A DNA stretch of 64,000 nucleotides. Source: Gyrodactylus bullatarudis (Eukaryota > Platyhelminthes > Monogenea > Gyrodactylidea > Gyrodactylidae). A model generated the notes under the pieces. The model saw only the letters and a list, made by a program, of their open reading frames with translations, did not search any database and had not been told where the DNA came from. The DNA lies in the NCBI GenBank assembly GCA_012064415.1, contig SSNU01000110.1:248001-312000 (forward strand). Direction: 5' to 3'. This document shows, one piece after another, positions 60,275-64,000 of this stretch (the stretch's first letter is position 1; the number at the start of each line of letters is the position of its first letter). A program made the translations under genes and the position numbers.

Positions 60275-61110
60275 TTTTGCTTTATTTTTAATAAAATAAA
60301 TACTTTGTTCATTTGGGATTACATTCGGTTTCTTGCTCTTAGTCACTGGTTGAAGTTTTCAAAATTTTAATTTTCAAAACCTTGAAGACTCTTTTGAACT
60401 TTGATTAATATATTTTAAGAAAAATTGTATGGAATTTAAAAAATGAAGGTGTACCTAAATTATAGTTGAAAACAAATGACAATTGATGCATAATTATGTA
60501 TTATAATACAATGTATAAGGATGTCCTAAAGAAGTTGATGCATATTTTACAATGGGTCTAGACAAGTTGAAAAATCAAAATTCATCAATATGTTACATAA
60601 AAATCAGAGCTATCGAAATTGTATCATTCAGATGTCTTTCTCATATCAGACAAAAAGGTTATTAAATTCTTTTACAAATGAAATTCTAAGGGTCAATTTT
60701 CTAAATATTTCACCATGTAGTATCTTGCGTAGATGATGAATAAAGTTTGCATTACTCATCAGCGAAAACATTACATACAAAATAATGACTGAATATGATC
60801 AGTATTGATGATTGGGGTCGCTCGTTTGAATCATTTTCAGATATTCTGTCTCCAAATGTATATTCATACTTGGTTAGTAATCTCTGTAAACAAATTTTAT
60901 GTAGAATTTAGAGTAACACTCAGAGTTCTGTAGAATTTTTAGTGAATTTTTCAGTGTAACAAGATTTCTATATTGAAGAAACTAAATGAAGATTCAATTT
61001 TATGGTTCTAATGTTTGAATCCAAATATCAGATAAATTAGAGAAAAAATTGATGCAGATTTTCAGTAATTTTTCAAATATAATTTATAAGTTAGGAATAA
61101 ATAGTTTTCT
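60275..61110. other. AT-rich spacer, no gene seen
   Basis: Nothing recognised. Confidence 0.45.
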
Positions 61111-61211
61111 AAACCTAATTGACATGAATTATGGAATTCAAAAAATAAATTTTTTCCTGACTGAGTTTTTTGTAAATAAAGCAAATTCTCATCTTCATGC
61201 CAACTAAGTTT
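61111..61211. repeat. 101-bp MITE, copy 3 of 3
   Basis: It starts AAACCTAATTGACATGAA and ends with the near inverse (TTCATGCCAACTAAGTTT), an 18-bp terminal inverted repeat with three differences. It shares its interior with 9851-9948 and 21374-21480. It defines the ends of the family best. Confidence 0.75.
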
Positions 61212-62429
61212 AGGCGTTAAATTATTATTTTCTGAAACATTATATTCCCTTTTATTCAAATATCCTGAAAACATGCAAAAAATAAAATTGAATTGCATTT
61301 AGTTTCAATGGTATCAAATTAATGATTCAAATCAAAACAAAAGCATCTTTCTGCTGTCTTTCACAGTTTTTCCCTTATGTCTAAGAATTGTTTATCATTC
61401 AAAAGAAAGTACTTTGTTGTTCCGATAATCGATGCATTCATTCCATCTTTTTTACATTCAAAATGAGGTGATCTTGTTGAAAAATCATAATAAAATATGA
61501 TAATAGTGATTCTACATGTAAATAAACATGTAAAAATACCAATAATAGTCTATTGTTTCTCATCTTTCCCGGCAAAAAATGTGTGAACACTCATTTTATC
61601 TAGGGTATCAGACATTCAAGACTAATGTAAGAGGACAAGAATTTAAACTTTCGATTTTAGGTTATGTACAAGAAAATGAGTTCAAGTTTTTTTTTCAATC
61701 GTCTGGTGTCTTTTATTCATCAAGAATACTCTTCAGAGAGATATATCTCTTGTTTACAAAAAAATTATTAAATTTAGATTTATATATGTGATGCTACAAT
61801 AACATTTTCTTTGATCGGACGATAACAAGAAGATTCAGAAGATACTTTAGGATTTATTCTTGAAATTCAGAATCTAAGACATGTTATGCAAAAAGAATTA
61901 GCCTTCTATCTCAAAAAATAAGAAAGTTATGCCTATTTGAAGTTTGGTTAATTCCAAATTTGATTGGAAAATGAAATGAGTTTGAAAAGATCAGATAAGA
62001 ATCATTATCGACTTTTATTGTGTGTGATAACATAGTTTACCTTATTAGTTAGACCCTTTCCTGCTAATTACTCGTTACTTTTCATGCGACTTAATTACCC
62101 TTCCTATACTTCAATGTTGAGACCCTGAGTGAAATACATGGATGTGTGTGAGGGTATGAATTTACGTTATATACCATCCAATAGACCATAGCATTCCACT
62201 ATTCTTTCAACTCTACCTCTGATTTTTGATTCCACTATTCCTTAAACTCTCTTGGTGATTGACTGTAACTCAAAATAGATTAAAAACTCACAACAGTTCT
62301 GCTCAAAAAAGAACCTCCTCCAATGGTTTTCTAACTTTGCTATTAGATGAGTATTTACCAATTTTTTGATTATTGAATTTTATTTATTACTTCGATAAGT
62401 TATCCATTTGGAAATTTATCCAAAACTTG
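61212..62429. other. AT-rich spacer, no gene seen
   Basis: The open frame at 61579-61791 has no domain, no start context and no splice support. Nothing else is recognised. Confidence 0.45.
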
Positions 62430-62514
62430 TTAACCCTTGAACAAAATACAGTAAAAATTATTTCGTGTGGTTTTTAACCCATGCTTTATTTTAACCTAAC
62501 ATTTTACTGATTCA

Positions 62515-63648
62515 TCAACCTGGTTTGTTTTTCTTCTGGCCGAAGCGTAGTAATGAGGTTTCGTCACAATAAAGATACTCGATTTTTCCTTGTTCCATCT
62601 TTGTTGAGCAAAACTCATTAGGAAGAAATTTTCGAGACTTTCGGCAAGTTCCAACTGGAGATGTTTTATTCAAAGCTAGATACTTCGAGAGATCCATTGA
62701 TGTGAAAAAGTTATCTGTGATAACTGTTCTTCCTTTCTTGATAAAAGGTTGCATTAGCTCTTTTACGACTCTGGCACCTTGATTCTTTTCTGCTGTGAGA
62801 TTTTCTTTTCCTATATAAATTTGAGCATTTATTAGAGAAGAGTTCTTCGCATCGCAAGCAGCCCATATTTTGATCCCGTATTTGCCAGGCTTGGATGGAA
62901 TAAACATTTTGAACGGGCATCTACCCCGAAAAGTCACAAGCTGTTCATCAATTGTTATTTGATCCGATGGTTCATATGCCTTCTGACAAGATAAAATAAA
63001 CTGATCGAAAAAATTACGTATTGGTCTTAGCTTTTCCCGAACGTTTTATTCCATTCTTTCAATTTTGTCATCAAAACGAAGGAACCGTTTTATGATACAG
63101 AATCTAGAGTAGGACATAAACTCATCTATTTTTATTGGACCATTTAAACATTTATATTTATTCATAGAAATTATTCGTACAAATAAGGGAACAGGGAAAA
63201 GAGTGTTCAATGTGCCCGGCGTGGGAGGGTTTGAACCTAGGACCCTGAATGAGAGGTGAGAAAGATACCAATGCGCCACACAGGGCAAATATTGATCTGA
63301 CCATTTATTACTATATTTAGCTATGTCAGCAATCATTTTCTTTGATATAAAATATTCAAAAAATTCTGTGATATCTATTAGTTTTTTTGTCTCGGCTGTC
63401 AATGCTGGAGAGAAATTGCAAATATTTCTGGCAGGAGTTCTTTGTGTAGGTCTTCGAGTTTTTCTATAGGTGTAAGTACCACACTTAGAAGTTAGAGTAG
63501 GTTCATTTTCACCAATTGCTATATCTTCTTCAGATGTAATATCCAAATTACTTATTATATTGTCATCAGAATCGGATAGGTTGGAATCGATGTAAATCTC
63601 ATTCACTAATGTTCTCGGACAGAGCAAATTTTCGTGTTGACTGGACAT
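62515..63648 (-). pseudogene. Broken piggyBac transposase
   Basis: The N-terminal part (63648-63046) starts with MSSQHENLL, is acidic, and matches the intact copy up to SYSRFCIIKRFLRFDD. It is interrupted by the SINE, with roughly 30 codons of transposase lost there, and a stop follows at ERME. After a shift of frame the sequence continues as FFDQFILSCQKAYEPSDQITIDEQL (first catalytic Asp) into 62937-62515, with SKPGKYGIKIWAACD and the second Asp in VITDNFFT. It ends at KKNKPG, so the third catalytic Asp and the cysteine-rich domain are deleted. Non-functional. Confidence 0.88.
63165..63286 (-). mobile_element. tRNA-derived SINE
   Basis: On the minus strand a tRNA-like head begins GCCCTGTG and ends CGCCGGGCAC (acceptor-stem pairing GCCC/GGGC). 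Pol III box A TGGCGCATTGG (63268-63278) and box B GGTTCAAACCC (63227-63237) are well preserved and correctly spaced. A ~55-bp non-tRNA tail ending in AATAAATATAAATG follows. It interrupts the piggyBac pseudogene, which supports a mobile origin rather than a tRNA gene. The target-site duplication is unclear. Confidence 0.75.
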
Positions 63649-64000
63649 AGCTTCGGGATATAATAAAAGATTTTCAACAAAAATCTAAAAATAACAACAG
63701 AACTGTTTCTATGATATCATTGATACGTAATAAATAAGCAAAAATTTGGTCTTGGGTGAAAAATCAACCATAGATACCATAGTTGTGACAAAATCTTTAT
63801 AGCACCATACCTAAAAACCAGATGTCGCAAAGAGGATTCTCCAAATAGGTTATTTTAAAACAATAGTTAGAGATAGATTAGATGTAAGGTTCAAAGCTTC
63901 ATTTTAATAAATTATCTTATTATTATTTTTTAAATTTGTTCGGGTGAAAAACAACCCGAGATTTCGTTCTAGGGTTAATATCATGTAAATTAAATCTTTA

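Larger units (their letters stand above)
62430..63978 (-). mobile_element. Second piggyBac element, internally deleted
   Basis: TTAA at 62430-62433 and 63975-63978 bound 1541 bp whose ends read CCCTTGAACAAAATACAG and, on the other side, CCCTAGAACGAAATC: imperfect terminal inverted repeats. A transposase pseudogene on the minus strand lacks its last ~150 codons. Subterminal palindromes lie at 63941-63958, ~63753-63771 and 62463-62482. A SINE has inserted at 63165-63286. It belongs to a different piggyBac family from 40741-42805. Confidence 0.85.

Noticed and set aside
61579..61791. 70-residue frame on the plus strand
   Set aside because: No recognisable features and no splice or polyadenylation context.
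63195..63286. A functional tRNA gene on the minus strand
   Set aside because: Box A and box B are good, but the unit interrupts a transposase pseudogene and has a non-tRNA tail, so a SINE is more likely.

Overview
The window is nuclear DNA of an animal. The evidence is spliced genes with GT-AG introns, a nuclear receptor of the NR5 (FTZ-F1) class, ZYG11, RanBP9/10, SVOP and THAP proteins, and metazoan-type transposons. The DNA is very AT-rich. Enkurin, a motile-cilium and sperm-flagellum protein, suggests that the animal has motile cilia or flagella. The most distinctive trait is intron size: about twenty introns whose reading frames join cleanly are only 23-37 bp long, next to a minority of 0.3-2.4 kb introns that carry small repeats. 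Dicyemids are reported to have introns near 26 bp, so a reduced spiralian (dicyemid or orthonectid-like) is one guess, but the window cannot prove a phylum.

Layout. 27-1189: Penelope-like retroelement remnant between 125-bp inverted repeats. 2.4-6.6 kb: SVOP-like transporter, ADAT1 and convergent 6-phosphogluconolactonase, then a small membrane protein (6.9-7.5 kb). 7.6-16.0 kb (minus): RanBP9/10, with foldback repeats in its large introns. 16.2-22.2 kb: TAF1A-like (minus) and ZYG11-like (plus), fired from a 93-bp divergent spacer. 24.3-32.2 kb: a six-exon cysteine-rich protein I do not recognise, followed by enkurin. 33.3-35.1 kb: DPM1 (minus) and USB1 (plus), divergent. 36-42.8 kb: piggyBac remnant, repeats, and an apparently intact piggyBac with TTAA duplications. 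43.8-48.0 kb (minus): an eight-exon THAP-domain protein. 50.4-54.5 kb (minus): SUCLG2, RPUSD4 and MMADHC in a tight same-strand cluster of mitochondrial genes. 54.7-57.2 kb: NR5 nuclear receptor with an enlarged D-box. 57.2-64 kb: gene-poor, with a LINE tail, MITE and a second, internally deleted piggyBac carrying a tRNA-derived SINE.

How the genes relate. Most are housekeeping genes: tRNA editing, U6 snRNA processing, Pol I transcription, mitochondrial rRNA modification, the pentose phosphate pathway, dolichol-mannose synthesis and ubiquitin-ligase substrate recognition. MMADHC supplies cobalamin for methylmalonyl-CoA mutase, which makes succinyl-CoA, the substrate of SUCLG2, so the minus-strand cluster at 50-54 kb has metabolic logic. 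The mobile-element content is dominated by piggyBac-type elements. Two of them share a precise subterminal palindrome layout despite unrelated palindrome sequences.
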